Shown piece after piece: positions 10,022 through 20,711 of a stretch of 23,489 nucleotides of DNA; positions within the stretch are counted from its first letter, which is position 1, and the number at the start of each line of letters is the position of its first letter. The position numbers and the translations under genes were made by a program. Under the pieces are notes generated by a model. That model saw nothing but the letters and a program-made list of their open reading frames with translations, was not told where the DNA came from and made no database searches. Origin of the DNA: Antrodiella citrinella (taxonomy: Eukaryota > Basidiomycota > Agaricomycetes > Polyporales > Steccherinaceae); NCBI GenBank assembly GCA_004802725.1, contig SGPM01000392.1, forward strand, positions 1-23,489. Direction: 5' to 3'.

Positions 10022-11343
10022 CGTGTCGGTCGTGAGCAGGTCAGAAAGACAGAAACGAGGTTTTGAACTTGCTCCATCATCGTTATCCGTTGCGCCCCGG
10101 TACCAGTCGTTCCTCATTGCGGAGATCACGGCCTAGTCCCATGGGTAAGTAGAGATGTCAAGATGTCGTTGTCTCATGGTTGTCTCCAGCACAATCGACC
10201 ATTGGACCATTGGTGTTGTTCACGTTCAGATCTCCAGCTCGACGATGTGAACGAGAGTCAACGAGATCTCAGAATGACAAGTCGAATATCGTCTCGACGT
10301 GTCGACGTGTTCGACTCAGAGCACGACATCCACTGATAAGATAACGCGTCCCCTCCCCACTCCTCCGGGGCAATATGTAATTCGGACTTACAACCCCATC
10401 CCTCTATCCGAGTCGAATCTCCAATAGTCAAAAAAAAACACGCCACTATCCGGGCCACCCGCCCCCCACAAATCTCGCGCATCTCACTTTTGAGTCCGCA
10501 GACGCACTGCCATCCCGTCCGCCCCCGCCCTGTAACCTGTTCCTGGTAGCTGATTCCAGTCAATGAACGTAAATGAGATGCACGTTATCGCCAGCCGTGG
10601 ACGCGCTCGGATGTACGCGTGGAGAGAGACAGGTCCAAAATTAAGTAGGGATCCGGAGAGAAGACGTGATTGCGACTACATGACATAACATGAACTCGAG
10701 ACATATAATAGATAACCTGTATGTTTATTTAAACCGAGCCCTTCGATAAAAGAGATGAGAGCGAGAGGCGTGAGAGGAGGAGGGAAGATGCTATATCATG
10801 AGAGACGGAAACAAACTCTAGTATGATGTTGTCCGACGGAGACGAAAAAGTGCGATCACAGAAGGAACAGAAGAACGAAACAGAGAGGAGAGATCTAAGG
10901 GGAGTTATTATCATAAAAAAGCGAGACGAGACGAGATGAGACGAGCCTGAATACAGTGGGTGGAGATGGAGAGGAGGACTGAGAGAGGTGGTGTCGGAGA
11001 TGGTGACGAGTCTATATGGAGTGTGTAAAGTCCTTTCTACTTCAACCTGGAGAGATAAAGTACCAAAGAAACCAACAGACGTAGGAGCAGAGGCGAGGAG
11101 ACATAACACTGTGACCGAAGTCGACGACGAAAAGGAGGGGAAGTGCGCACGCGCGATCAAATAACGACGAATACGAAAGACAAGACGCCTTCAAACGCAC
11201 GCCAACAATTGCGCGATACCGCCAAGATAAAACGATCAAAATCGCTTGAAAGAACAGAGTGGGGAGCATAAGGAAGCTCTGTCGATCCAGGGTTGGTGTA
11301 ATGTGGTGTGGGGGTTCGGGTCCGGGATAACTCTCCCGGTCCT
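10022..11343. other. intergenic: carboxypeptidase promoter and creA 3' region
   Basis: No gene is recognised. The part next to 10021 is the carboxypeptidase 5' flank. The part next to 11343 (about 10730-11340) is strongly purine-rich on the plus strand, that is CT-rich in creA sense, and is probably a long creA 3' UTR. Open frames inside it are low-complexity Ser/Leu-rich by-products of this bias. Confidence 0.4.
10355..10370. promoter_or_regulatory. cluster of three SYGGRG (CreA/Mig1-type) sites upstream of the carboxypeptidase
   Basis: Within 16 bases there are GTGGGG on the minus strand (10355-10360), CCGGAG on the minus strand (10363-10368) and an overlapping CCGGGG on the plus strand (10365-10370). 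All match the SYGGRG consensus of fungal CreA. They lie about 335-350 bases upstream of the carboxypeptidase start codon. The repressor itself is encoded by the neighbouring gene. SYGGRG is short and this segment is C-rich, so function is inferred only. Confidence 0.35.
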
Positions 11344-13692
11344 TCAAAGCCGCCGCAACCCCGTAGCCGCCTCCAACTCGCTGAATCGGGGCAGCTCAAT
11401 CTTCTCTACCTCCTTACCCGACGAATGTTGCTGACCACCACCAGAGGACGGATTCGTATCGCTTGGCGTACCTTCCGCGTCGTCATTCAATAGATCCCGC
11501 ACGCTCAAGGCGGTTGGCCGGTGGGAAGGCGAGCTCGGGGACGAGGGCAGCTTGAGAGGGGGCAGCCTGATTGGCGGCGAGGGTGCACGGGACACCGGCA
11601 CGGACAGCGATTGCGAACTGCTCGAGTGCGAATGCGGCTCGTGTGTCAGGTTGGTGTTGCTCGCGTTGTTGCTGAAGAGCACGGGCGACGTGGAGTCGGA
11701 CGCCGTGCGTCCTCCGCCGGACAAGGGGGGCAGCGGCGACGAACCATGACGGGCATGTGGATGGATCGGCGTCATACCGAACGCAACGCGTACAGAATGT
11801 GCGAGATGATGGTGATGTGGGTGCTCGCGATCTCGACTGTGCCCGTGATGTGAGCCATGCGGGACAGGAGTCTTTTGTTGTGAGCCCCAAGCGGGCGGCG
11901 ATGGTGGACGGGAACTTGAGGCACTGATGCTCCCACTCCCACCTGCAGGATAGTAAGCAAGGGAATGAGGATGACTACCGGGACTGCTACCGTTGCTGCT
12001 AGGTCCACTCGAAAGCTGAGGCGTTGGCAACGCAGTGAACGTAGGTTCTGGATAATGCGGAACGTGGTACAGCGTGCTATTGGGCGATCGCTCGAACGGA
12101 TAGTGCTTGCCCAAGGATACGAGGTCGCCAGTGCTGCCCCTCTTGCGCGAGCTGAGCACGCCTCTTGCTGTGGGAGGACTGCCGACCAGGCCTGTCGCTT
12201 TTCGCGGGTAGTATTCGTCCGTCGGGCTTCCCGGATGTGAACTTGACAGATGGAACGGTGATGGTGCACGTGATGGGCCGGACGAATGAATGTTCAGTGT
12301 TCGCAGGCCGCCAAGGAACGGACTCGTGGATGGGGTGAACGTGAATTCCCCACTGGGGCCCCGGCTTCCTGGCACAGGTCCCGCATAGCCTTCTGTGACG
12401 TGGGGTTGCGGAATGGGCGCATGGCGCGGGGAATGCGAGGGGTTCATTGAGTCCGAATCCGAACTGACGGGAGACGGTGAGTCTTCGTGTCCCACAAACA
12501 GATGCGGTCTGTGAGAAGCGGAGTGTGCTGGAATCGAGTAAGGATGACTCCAAACGCCGTGCACATGCGAATAACCATGCTGCCTTTCCCTGCTGTCCAC
12601 CACATGGCCAGATGAATGAGGGTGCAACGGCACCAACTCCCGGCGAGGAGGCGGCGCGCCGTAATGCCTAACGTGATGGGAACCTTGCGCGCCATACGTA
12701 TCGTCATATGCGACGTGGCCACGCCCACGTTCCCGCTCGCGCGAAGTGCCAAAATAACCGCCCTCTTCACTGAAATGCGCAGGGAAAAGCGGTGTCGTCA
12801 GGGGGGTATTGGAGTCGCTCTTGCTGAGCCTGCCATGAACGTCGGTGTGGCGTGTCTGGTATTCCGCCCGACGGAGGACTTCGGAATGTCGGGCTTCGTA
12901 TTCCGCTCGGCGGTACGCTTCATGACGCTCCAACGCGTGCAGTTCCTCGACAGCAGCGGAAGAAAGCGCGGAGAAGGCGGAAGGTTGGGGGGAACGCGGA
13001 CGTGTGACCTCGTGGGCACGCCGTACCCGAGCACCACGTTCGAGCGGCATGCTCTCGGAGGCGTAAACTGCGGTCGGACGAGCGTACGATTCACCCTGTA
13101 TGACACAACGTTAAAATTTTTGTCTACACGACCGACATGCGCACCCCACCGGTCAACCGGCAGATCGGCCGATGAGCATGCGGAAAAGGGTACTCACCTC
13201 GTCATCGCTGTTGGCTCGGCTCCTCGCCTTCTTCTTCACTCTGAGCTCAAGCCCACGGTCCAATGCCAAGTCCTCCACAACTCGCCGGCTACTCGGGTCG
13301 TGTAGAGAGTTGATCTCGTAGTCATCATCGTGATTTACCTCGACCTTTGCTTTGCCCTTCACTTTGGAGGAAGGCCCATGATCGCTGTTCGAGCCGTTGT
13401 TGTGTATGCGAGCATGTCGAGTGAGCTCATCGGAACGAGAAAACCGTTTCTCGCAGCCAGGATGTGAACAAAGGAAAGGCTTCTCCCCTGTGTGTGTTCT
13501 GATGTGGCGGGTCTGGGCAAAGAAAGCATCAGACGTTGAGGGTGTGGCCACTATGGCTGCGTGGCGTACCTGATGTTCCAGCCTGTTGAAGGCACGTCCA
13601 CACAGGGGATAAGGGCACTTGTAAGGCCGTGCAATGATTTTATCTTGCGGGAGTGGCGGGGGCAGTGCGATTGGGGAAGTTTGAGAGTCCAT
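11344..13692 (-). CDS. creA: CreA/Cre1 (Mig1-type) carbon catabolite repressor, C2H2 zinc finger, 729 aa
   Basis: Exons: 13692-13570, 13512-13198 and 13095-11344 (2190 nt, in phase). It is a nuclear repressor of alternative-carbon genes under glucose. Two adjacent C2H2 fingers occupy residues 24-78: Cys26, Cys31, His44, His48 and Cys56, Cys61, His74, His78. The linker is TGEKPF and the second-finger recognition helix is RSDELTRH, diagnostic of CreA/Mig1. The first intron splits finger one after Gln41. A basic KKKARSR (134-140), probably an NLS, is followed by SDDE. The remaining 580 residues are Ser/Pro/His-rich and disordered, with RAPSP-type motifs, a His run, LSVRDLLND (about 676-684) and a C-terminal [14 protein letters not shown] typical of the repressor C-terminus. 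Residues 208-233 are a 13-residue tandem repeat. The long last exon has no forced intron, but I cannot exclude a cryptic one. The 729-aa length seems long for this family. Confidence 0.92.
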
Positions 13693-14480
13693 GGCTGAGA
13701 GAGCGTAAAGGTACGTGGTACACGCGTGAATGGTAGGCGAAAAAGAGCAGAGGGTATAAGTAGGAAAGATCAGGAAGGAGATGGTGTCAGAGATGGCAAA
13801 TCACGTACGCAAAANCTGGCCAGGTTTCGTATGGACAGGGTAGGGATGAATGGACGGAGAGCAGGTGGGCAGCTGGTGACCACGGGTGTGTGCGCAGGTG
13901 AGACTGAGAGGAAGGACCCCTCAGTTGCCAATTCACTTGCAGGGATGGGCCGGGGATTCTGTGTCAGGAAGAAAAGGTTGTGAAGGAGTCGACGGTGATG
14001 AGAAGAGCAGATATTGAAGAGGCAAATCCGTAGTTTCGCCGGGGACGCCTGGTTTGGCCTGAGCACGAAATCGTGTTGTCAGGTTCGGAGAGGGTAAAGT
14101 ATGTAAAAGGGAAGCCGGATAAAGAGAACGTGGAGAGACCAAGGTGGGGAAATTGGCCTGATTGTTCGAACGTGGGATCCGGAGGATTGCTGCAGCGATC
14201 TCGATAAATGTTATCTTGGGCGACAAAGGGCGACAAAATGGGGCTATCCGGCGCGCCGTGGCACTGGCAGTGTGGCAGCAGACCTTGCCGGTGACGGGCC
14301 ACTAACGACGAGAGAGACGGCAAGGACGAGGAGGAGGAGGAGGAGGAGTAGCGACGGGGTCGGGCAACGTCGGTGGTGTAGGTGGTGAACGTTAACAATG
14401 CACGGAGATGGGAGGTTGTTGTCGTCGTCGTCGATTGGGACGTTGTGGACGATTGACTCGAGTTCGAAATTATTCGTTTT
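13693..14480 (-). promoter_or_regulatory. creA 5' region, CT-rich, with a (GAG)7 microsatellite
   Basis: Upstream of the creA start the creA-sense strand is CT-rich for about 800 bases, as in long basidiomycete 5' UTRs and promoters. Seven GAG units (plus strand) occupy 14328-14348, and a GTC/GTT-rich run lies near 14415-14435. The base at 13815 is an N. No TATA box is evident. Open frames here are low-complexity by-products of the base bias. Confidence 0.4.
14130..14149 (+). promoter_or_regulatory. paired SYGGRG sites upstream of creA
   Basis: GTGGAG (14130-14135) and GTGGGG (14144-14149) are direct repeats with starts 14 bases apart, about 440-455 bases upstream of the creA start codon. 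Both match the CreA consensus. Paired sites of this kind are typical of functional CreA targets and would fit autoregulation. This is inference from motif spacing only. Confidence 0.3.
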
Positions 14481-17400
14481 TTCGCCACCGCTTCGCTTAC
14501 GTCATGACCCGCTCACCGTACGCAAACGCGCGCGCACGTTATCGCACAAGTTGGCCAATCTTGATGAAGGGCACGGAGACTTGTGGCTGTACACTTCCCT
14601 TTTTCACATGTTGCGACCCGCTGTGTACACGCAGGGAGAACCGTCGGACCACACGCCGCAGCTGGAGTCGTTCCGTCCTGCCCCGACATCCATCCTGCTC
14701 GTTGCTCTCGTTGGTAACACTCTTTCGTCTGTTTCATCATCTCGCGCAGTCGCCCTGCAACACCCTCATACCGCTAGAATGTATCGATGTTCACATCCGA
14801 CACCCCGCGCACAAGGACACTAGGGTCTTGATCAGAATCCGACCGCGCACATATCGTTCGTCCAAGGCCCATCTTCGGTCGAGCAGGTCTCGAGTCAGGT
14901 CTAGAACGTTTCTACGTTCGTACGCAGTACAAACAAGGGTGCTCGCCAGCCTACACACGTCTCTATACACGTTCTCCTGTAGTACATATGACGACACCGG
15001 GCGTGTACACAAACCACATTGGTACGTATCTCTTCTCCCGCGTATGTGCTTATCTTAGCGTCAAGCAGAAGTTCGCAGATAGAGCAAAAGTGGACCGGAC
15101 ATCGACTGCTCGTTGACATCAGCTTCTTCCCCACGAACCTTCTCGGCGTTCATAACCCCCTTGTGATCGAACGAAGACAAAAGTGAGTAAGTGGCACATT
15201 CAGATCATGACAAGTGCAACTGGCCGATCTGACTTTCGACTTGTCCAGTGATGGTGAACAATCCTCAATCAACCCTTGTATCGCGGAATGTCTCGCGACA
15301 ACATGGATGCATTGCTGTATCACGAAGGCGATCCTCCAGGATCCCCCTTGCCCGTGCCGTAACGCAACGGAGAAACCCTGACACGGCTTCGTGCCTACAC
15401 ACCATCTCGACAGAACACGGCTTTCCTCATGCACAACCCTCCGTCCCAACCCCTCGCAATTCACGCTCATCATCTGATTATGATTTCTCTTCTGCCTATT
15501 CTGGGCTTGGTCTAGACCTATCCACTCACCGGGAGATTCTGGGGGACTTCCACTCGCAGATATCCGACGGTGTCCGCGTCATGAATAACTGGACGTGGAA
15601 CGTCTTTTCTTCTTCGTTCTTCCCCAGGGCGCGCGACTATCACTATATACCGTGCTGGGCAGTGTAGATCGTCTCCACCCACGCCGCTCCACCCGTTCGT
15701 TTCCCGATGGGTTTCCCCACATTCTCGAGCGGTCCATTGCCGGTCGGTATGAAATCCAGTGACTTCATCGCATATAGACCTCAAGTTACACCGATGACCC
15801 CGGTCGCCATCGCGAGGCGTCCCGCGTCGAAGGTGCACCTCGTTCTCGCCCTTGATCGTCTCCGGATCTTCACGGACGGGGGGGTTCGCAGCAAGGTCAT
15901 TGGTATACTCGAGCCTAAACCTAAATGCTACCTTTCGCAAGCTCCTCTCAAAACCCCGATCACGCTTTCTGGCTTCTTTCTCTTGGTCCCCGCTCCGTTC
16001 TCTTTCTGTTTTGGATTATGAAACATCGCTTTTCGGGATAAATGGAGTTTTTGACAGCTCCTCAAGACGGTTTTCTTCTCTCTTTCTGGGACGCCGCTCT
16101 GTCAGTGAAACGTCGCTTTTAGGACGAATGCGTTCCACACCTATCAGATCCGACCTCCGCCAGGAATCTCGATCAGTCCAAATCCAGGGCTAGTGTCTCC
16201 CCTCCCCTGCGTGCAGGGATCTTTCCCCGAGGTTTAGCATGTTCGTACTCATCTTCACTCCCCATAAACGTCCATCGTCTGCCCACATACGCCATCGTCT
16301 CGTCTTTCCTATACATGACGCGTCGGACTGAACACGAAACGGTCCTGCTCAATTGCTCGAAAACGCCTACAATCCGTCGAACCCTTTCCGCAGTTTCACC
16401 GTTTCCGCCGCTCCCCGTGATCCATCTCCCCCCCTCCAACCCTTATTGTCGACATACGACATCACATTGTACATTGATATCACTCCTTCCCTTCATACCT
16501 GCATCCTCCCCTTCTTCGAACTCTTCGCAAAAGGGGCCTCAAGGCCCACGAAGGATCGGTGTGGTGCGAGGCGAATTGTCGGGGCGGGGTATCCTCGCAC
16601 TGGCATGGCTTTTTCCATTGCATCGCATCGCATTGGTGGGTTTCGAGTGGACGGTTGCGACGTGTGGTGTAGGGGGTTCTGTAGGGTTTTTGTGTGAACC
16701 CGTGCACTACGTGCGATGTGCGCATCATCGTCAGTGCGGGTTGTGTGTTCGGGTTCTCAATAGAACTTGAAGTCCATTGAACTGGAACTTGAATGTGCAG
16801 GGACCTGCTACTATCTGGGGACGGTGTGCTGGGGTGCGTCTCAGTGAATAGACCAGTAGCATTAGGATAACCTTCCTATGATAAAGACCGCGTGCATATC
16901 GGCGTGCCCAAGCATCCTCCACCTCGACCATGTACCACGGCCATGACAACCCTGACATAGATTCCCATCCGGAGATAAGTACAATCGTCAACCTCTTCAA
17001 ACTCTTCAGAGTTCTTCTGGATCTGTTTGTTCAGGAAAACAGGGACGTGTTCCATCTGGGAGAGGCAGGGGATATGGTTTCGAAATAGCCCGAGTTTTCA
17101 CCTGTGTCAGGACTCAGGATGAGATTATCTATGTTGTTACCCTCAGGCTTGAAGAGTGCTGTTAGTAGCCGATGGATTCTGCGGGCCCATGACCAGGTGG
17201 TCCGTCAGGGCGGGCGGGTCCGGACAAGGAAGTACCTGCTGAGCCTTACAGGTTTTGCCAACGGCGCGGTTCGAGATGCTGAAAAATCAAAATACCAGGG
17301 TGGACGGTGTCATGGCTAATCGGCTAGCGGCGCCAGGGATACCAACATGTTAGTCACCGTACCAGAGTCAAGTACATGTTCCCTTCCAAGCAACGTGGAG

Positions 17401-18555
17401 TAGAAAGAGAGGTGGGACAAGACGTCTGAGACCCACAGTGATAACCGAAGGCGAAACGCTGATACAAAGAGATCATGTCCAGACAAGTGCCTCAAAACGA
17501 ACCTATGTCGTCCAAGTAGTATCCAACGTGGAACGACGGCGAGGGTGGTACTAGAAAACACAGCATACAGCGCCGTGAATGCACTATGAACTGGTTTGTA
17601 GGACGGCCAACCGGTGAACGGATTCGACGGGCCGAGCACTGCCAGTGGCGCTCGTCACCGTTAACTGCTACGAAGTAGTGAAGGCGCAACCCACCCTGGT
17701 TGCCCAGCCCTGCGAACTTGAAGAAGACACCGAGATGGAGCGCGCCCTCGTCCGTTCGCGGAGTCCGCGTGGAACCCAGCTCCAGCCAGCGAAGATTCAA
17801 AACGCAACATGCGCGGAGCGAAAAGGCTCACTTGAACTCAAACTTAGCTTGTGAGATATTGGGTTACGACTGTCAACAGGAGAGTCCGCAACAGGAAACC
17901 AAGCGAGTCCGACGCGACGTGCGCAGAATGAGAAGGCAGGAAGTAGCGCCGGGTCTTGGCTTGCTTGTCCCCAATACAACAGTGGCCACCGGCGTACATT
18001 GTGTAGCACAGACTTGCGATGCGGTGCACATAAACTTGAAACCGAAGTGGATCCTGATGTGAGCAATGCGTTTCAGTCGTTGTGCAAAAAAGATGGGCTT
18101 CTTGGACTGCGTGCTCACCTGCTCGTGTCCGAGCAAGAGGTGTTGGGGAGAACATCCTGCGCTGTAGTAGACGAACATCATCAATACATGTGTTGGAGAC
18201 ACCCGTGTCACATCATCTGAACCGAATTTGTATAGGGATACAAATACCCATCACGTCTCGGCGAGATTCGATCAGTGTGGCGTACCAGTGACCCCGGCGG
18301 CGCATTCATCACAGCGCCACAAGCTCGCTGTCTCGAGCCGGCGCTCAGCTGACCATTCGTGAGCCATCTGTCAACCTGAATTGTGATATTGATTGAATAA
18401 CAAATCCTTGAACACCCGTACATCGTGTGATTGAAGAAAAGCGAAGATCTTAACAAGAAAATCAGATACCACGGGCTGCTACACACACGACGAGTCAATT
18501 TGGAGGAAGAACGACCAAATTATAGCTGACACTCACCAGTACCTTTCCGGCCTGG
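14481..18555. other. long region without a recognisable gene
   Basis: About 4 kb with no protein I can identify on either strand. The longest open frames are 15248-15667 (+, 139 aa; Ser/Arg-rich, with SSSDYDFSSAYSGLGLDLST near its middle) and a 52-aa frame at 16930-17088 (+; hydrophobic centre VNLFKLFRVLLDLFVQ). On the minus strand, around 17316-18211, Cys-rich and hydrophobic fragments have a good GTGAGC donor near 18118 but form no coherent model. It may hold non-coding transcripts, a decayed gene, or a fast-evolving intron-rich gene. No tRNA, rRNA or tandem repeat array is seen. Confidence 0.4.
15248..15667 (+). CDS. hypothetical open frame, 139 aa, unknown
   Basis: A single uninterrupted frame on the plus strand with a basic Arg/Ser-rich N-terminal half and a more mixed C-terminal half (YSGLGLDLST, then a Trp/Phe-containing end). 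No domain, signal peptide or membrane segment stands out. The minus strand over 15518-15940 is also open for 140 codons, so base composition alone could explain it. Listed only as a candidate exon in an otherwise unexplained region. Confidence 0.15.
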   Translation: MMVNNPQSTLVSRNVSRQHGCIAVSRRRSSRIPLARAVTQRRNPDTASCLHTISTEHGFPHAQPSVPTPRNSRSSSDYDFSSAYSGLGLDLSTHREILGDFHSQISDGVRVMNNWTWNVFSSSFFPRARDYHYIPCWAV

Positions 18556-19303
18556 TCATGACGAGAACTCAAACCCCAAAACCTCCCAAGATGCATGCCC
18601 GCCCCTCGCGGTCACATACTCCCCAAGTAGCCGATACCCCACATCCAAGAAGTCCTTCGGGAGCTGCCCGACCTCCGACAAAAATTTCTTCCCCCCCTGC
18701 TGCCCGATCACCAGCAGCTCGTCGATATCGTTCACATCCTGGTACTGCTTCAGCCGGTAATCCGATCTGTCCGACTTGCGATGGTCCGACCAGCCTTGCA
18801 CTTTCAGCATCAGCAATGCAAAGAATGGGAGGGCGGGAAGACCATCGATGCGCACGATCGCCGTGGTGGAGAGGAGCGGGATGCTCATGATCCCCGGGAT
18901 CAGGATGTCGACTTTAGTGGAGCGGTTGTAGCGAGTAGCATAGAGGGAGGGGATCTTGCAGTAGAGGATGCGGTAGGTTGCGCCGACTTTCTTCGACGCG
19001 CGGGTGTAGAAGTCTCCGCCGCCACCGAGCTCGAGCATGTTCTTGAGTACCTCGGTGGTGTGCGAGTTTGTCATTACGATGAGGTCGACGTCCTGTGAAT
19101 ACAAAGCATTCGATTGACGGAGCCCTCCAGACGAAACACAGATCATGATAAGGATCAATCGAACGCACGTTGGGAGTCCTCTCGCACCCATATAACTCGC
19201 AAGCTGCCCCTCCAAATAAGCAGCAGCTCAAGCCATTGCGTTGAAAGATAGCTACAGCCTTACGCACAACGGTGCGAAGCTCTGTCTTCGTGGGTTTACT
19301 CAT
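18556..19303 (-). CDS. nucleotidyltransferase-fold protein, 2 exons, 223 aa
   Basis: Exons are 19303-19169 and 19092-18556, joined in phase across a 76-nt intron (672 nt including stop). The protein has the hallmarks of the pol-beta-like nucleotidyltransferase superfamily: a Gly-rich FGGAACELYG (30-39), the metal-binding pair DVDLIVMT (Asp46 and Asp48) just after the splice, and a third acidic strand KVDILIPG with Asp107. All three candidate metal ligands are present, so activity is possible. The C-terminal half is helical with a region rich in Asp, Lys and Arg (about residues 155-175). It resembles the small, mostly uncharacterised basidiomycete proteins of this fold; the substrate is unknown. 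Start: ATG 19303 begins a polar helix right before the fold, while an in-frame ATG at 19363 would add 20 residues. It stands alone between unassigned DNA and the Fic locus. Confidence 0.82.
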
Positions 19304-20144
19304 AGTGGCAGCCTCTGAGAGTGGTTGGGGAGGAAGCGGGTGGAAGGCCAGCGCATATAACAAGGAGCTTCCTCATGTTTCCTAATAACGAACAAGGTTC
19401 AGTACACTGATTTCGGTGGGAACGGGAGGTACTGAAAGCAGAAATGAGGGCCTTTACGGTGCGGTCACGGGTGTGGTATTTATATGATACCCCAGACACG
19501 TTTGCGGCCGCGCGATGATCCCGTCCCAGGCTCGTGCGTCTGACGCCACAACTCATCGTAAGAAACGGAGGGAATCCGACATGGCGCAAACAAACTCCAC
19601 CACCGGAGCCGCGAAACATGTAATAACGAGAAACCAGACGGCGGAGACGGGGATACTGCTCATAAAACAGTCGGTGATCTGATCGGAACTCTCGGAACTC
19701 TCACCAAGGCAACATAAGTCACACAACCGCCCACTCCTACTCGACTCGACTCCCTGTTTGACTCTCCATTTCAGGACTGTCATCTTACAGCGTCACTTGC
19801 TTCCATGTTCAGTTTATTTCCAGCGTCGTGGCTTGACGATATAGTATAACTTGAAGAGCGGCTTCTTCTGTATTGATGACGTGTATTCGCCTTTGACAAG
19901 GACTCAACATTGAGATACCTGAGGAGACGATACATATATACACGCGGTAGGAAATTGCATAAGTACCAAAGGCCGGTGGTAGACCGGGGTATCCAAGTCC
20001 ACTTTCTAATCATACATTGCTACCTTGTGAAATAACCAAATAACCTTGTCTCAGGTAGTTTCAAGCTCAGCTTCAAACTTGAACTGTGAGTACAGCGAAC
20101 GGATACTAGTATCAATAAATCTTACCATAAGCACCTCTTCCTAC
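19304..20144. other. intergenic: nucleotidyltransferase 5' flank and Fic 3' flank
   Basis: No gene is recognised on either strand. It contains the presumed promoter of the nucleotidyltransferase gene (see the TATA box entry) and the 3' flank of the Fic locus. The short open frames present have no recognisable features. Confidence 0.4.
19477..19484 (-). promoter_or_regulatory. TATA box of the nucleotidyltransferase gene
   Basis: The minus strand reads TATAAATA, a consensus TATA box, about 175 bases upstream of the start codon at 19303. Position and orientation suit a core promoter with a 5' UTR of roughly 140 bases. Not tested further. Confidence 0.4.
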
Positions 20145-20635
20145 TCACTGAGCATTGGCGGGTTGATTTCGGATGAACAGCAGAGCTTCGATAGCAGCCT
20201 GCGACGACCCGAACAGGCACGAAATGAATTCGTGATAGGCCTCAGGCGCTGCTCTATTGGGTGCCGCTCTGATCTGTATATAAACGTTGAGAAATAAATG
20301 CCCACGCAATCCAGAACTGGAAACATACCGCGTTGAGGGCTTCCAGGTATGCAAGCCTGATAGATGACGTGATAGCAAGAGGCGGAAGACGAGCTCGCGT
20401 CAGAGGTATTGATCCAAGAATTCGAGACAATCTTCCATTTCCATCCTGGAGTTATCGTCTTAGAATAACTCCATCAAGTAGTATGAGTTGGAGACGGTAC
20501 CTCGAATGGATGGATCGTGATAACGACGTGCTGGATCCAGGTAGAGAGAGCGAACGGATCCAGATCAGTGCGATTAATAAGCTCCTGAAACAACTTCAGA
20601 TCAATATTCGCTACACCTTTCATGAGAATACACAT
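20145..20635 (-). CDS. Fic-domain active-site module, intact copy (3' exons of a Fic protein or a short gene), 126 aa
   Basis: Exons 20635-20501, 20445-20329 and 20273-20145 join in phase (381 nt with stop). Fic proteins transfer AMP or other nucleotides to target hydroxyls. The module carries the full Fic signature HPFEDGNGR, split by a phase-0 intron between Glu and Asp, preceded by the core helix TDLDPFALSTWIQHVVITI. It is followed by the GSIPL helix and a C-terminal helical tail ending in a normal stop. The N-terminal part of a Fic domain is missing: an in-frame TAG lies just upstream of the ATG at 20635. An acceptor TTGTTTCAG immediately before codon GAG (20579) could instead connect it to exons further upstream, such as those of the adjacent damaged copy. 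So this is either a truncated duplicate or the true 3' end of the larger gene. Confidence 0.65.
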
Positions 20636-20711
20636 CGACTACATACTACTGTGCAATAAGCCGGACCTTAGAAAATAGACATGTGGAGTCTGATGAGGAT
20701 CTTTATGGTGT

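Noticed and set aside
10729..11160. Minus-strand 143-residue Ser/Leu-rich frame
   Set aside because: It is low-complexity translation of a CT-rich tract directly downstream of creA, most likely 3' UTR.
11483..12770. Several long open frames antisense to or overlapping the creA last exon
   Set aside because: They arise from the Ser/Pro/His codon bias and high GC of the real 584-codon exon. They have no domains, and the creA frame is supported by its C-terminal motif.
13815..13815. Ambiguous base N
   Set aside because: It is a sequencing or assembly ambiguity in the creA 5' region and does not affect any gene model.
18558..19098. Plus-strand open frames over the nucleotidyltransferase gene
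   Set aside because: They mirror the intact minus-strand coding exon, which has conserved motifs and a clean intron.
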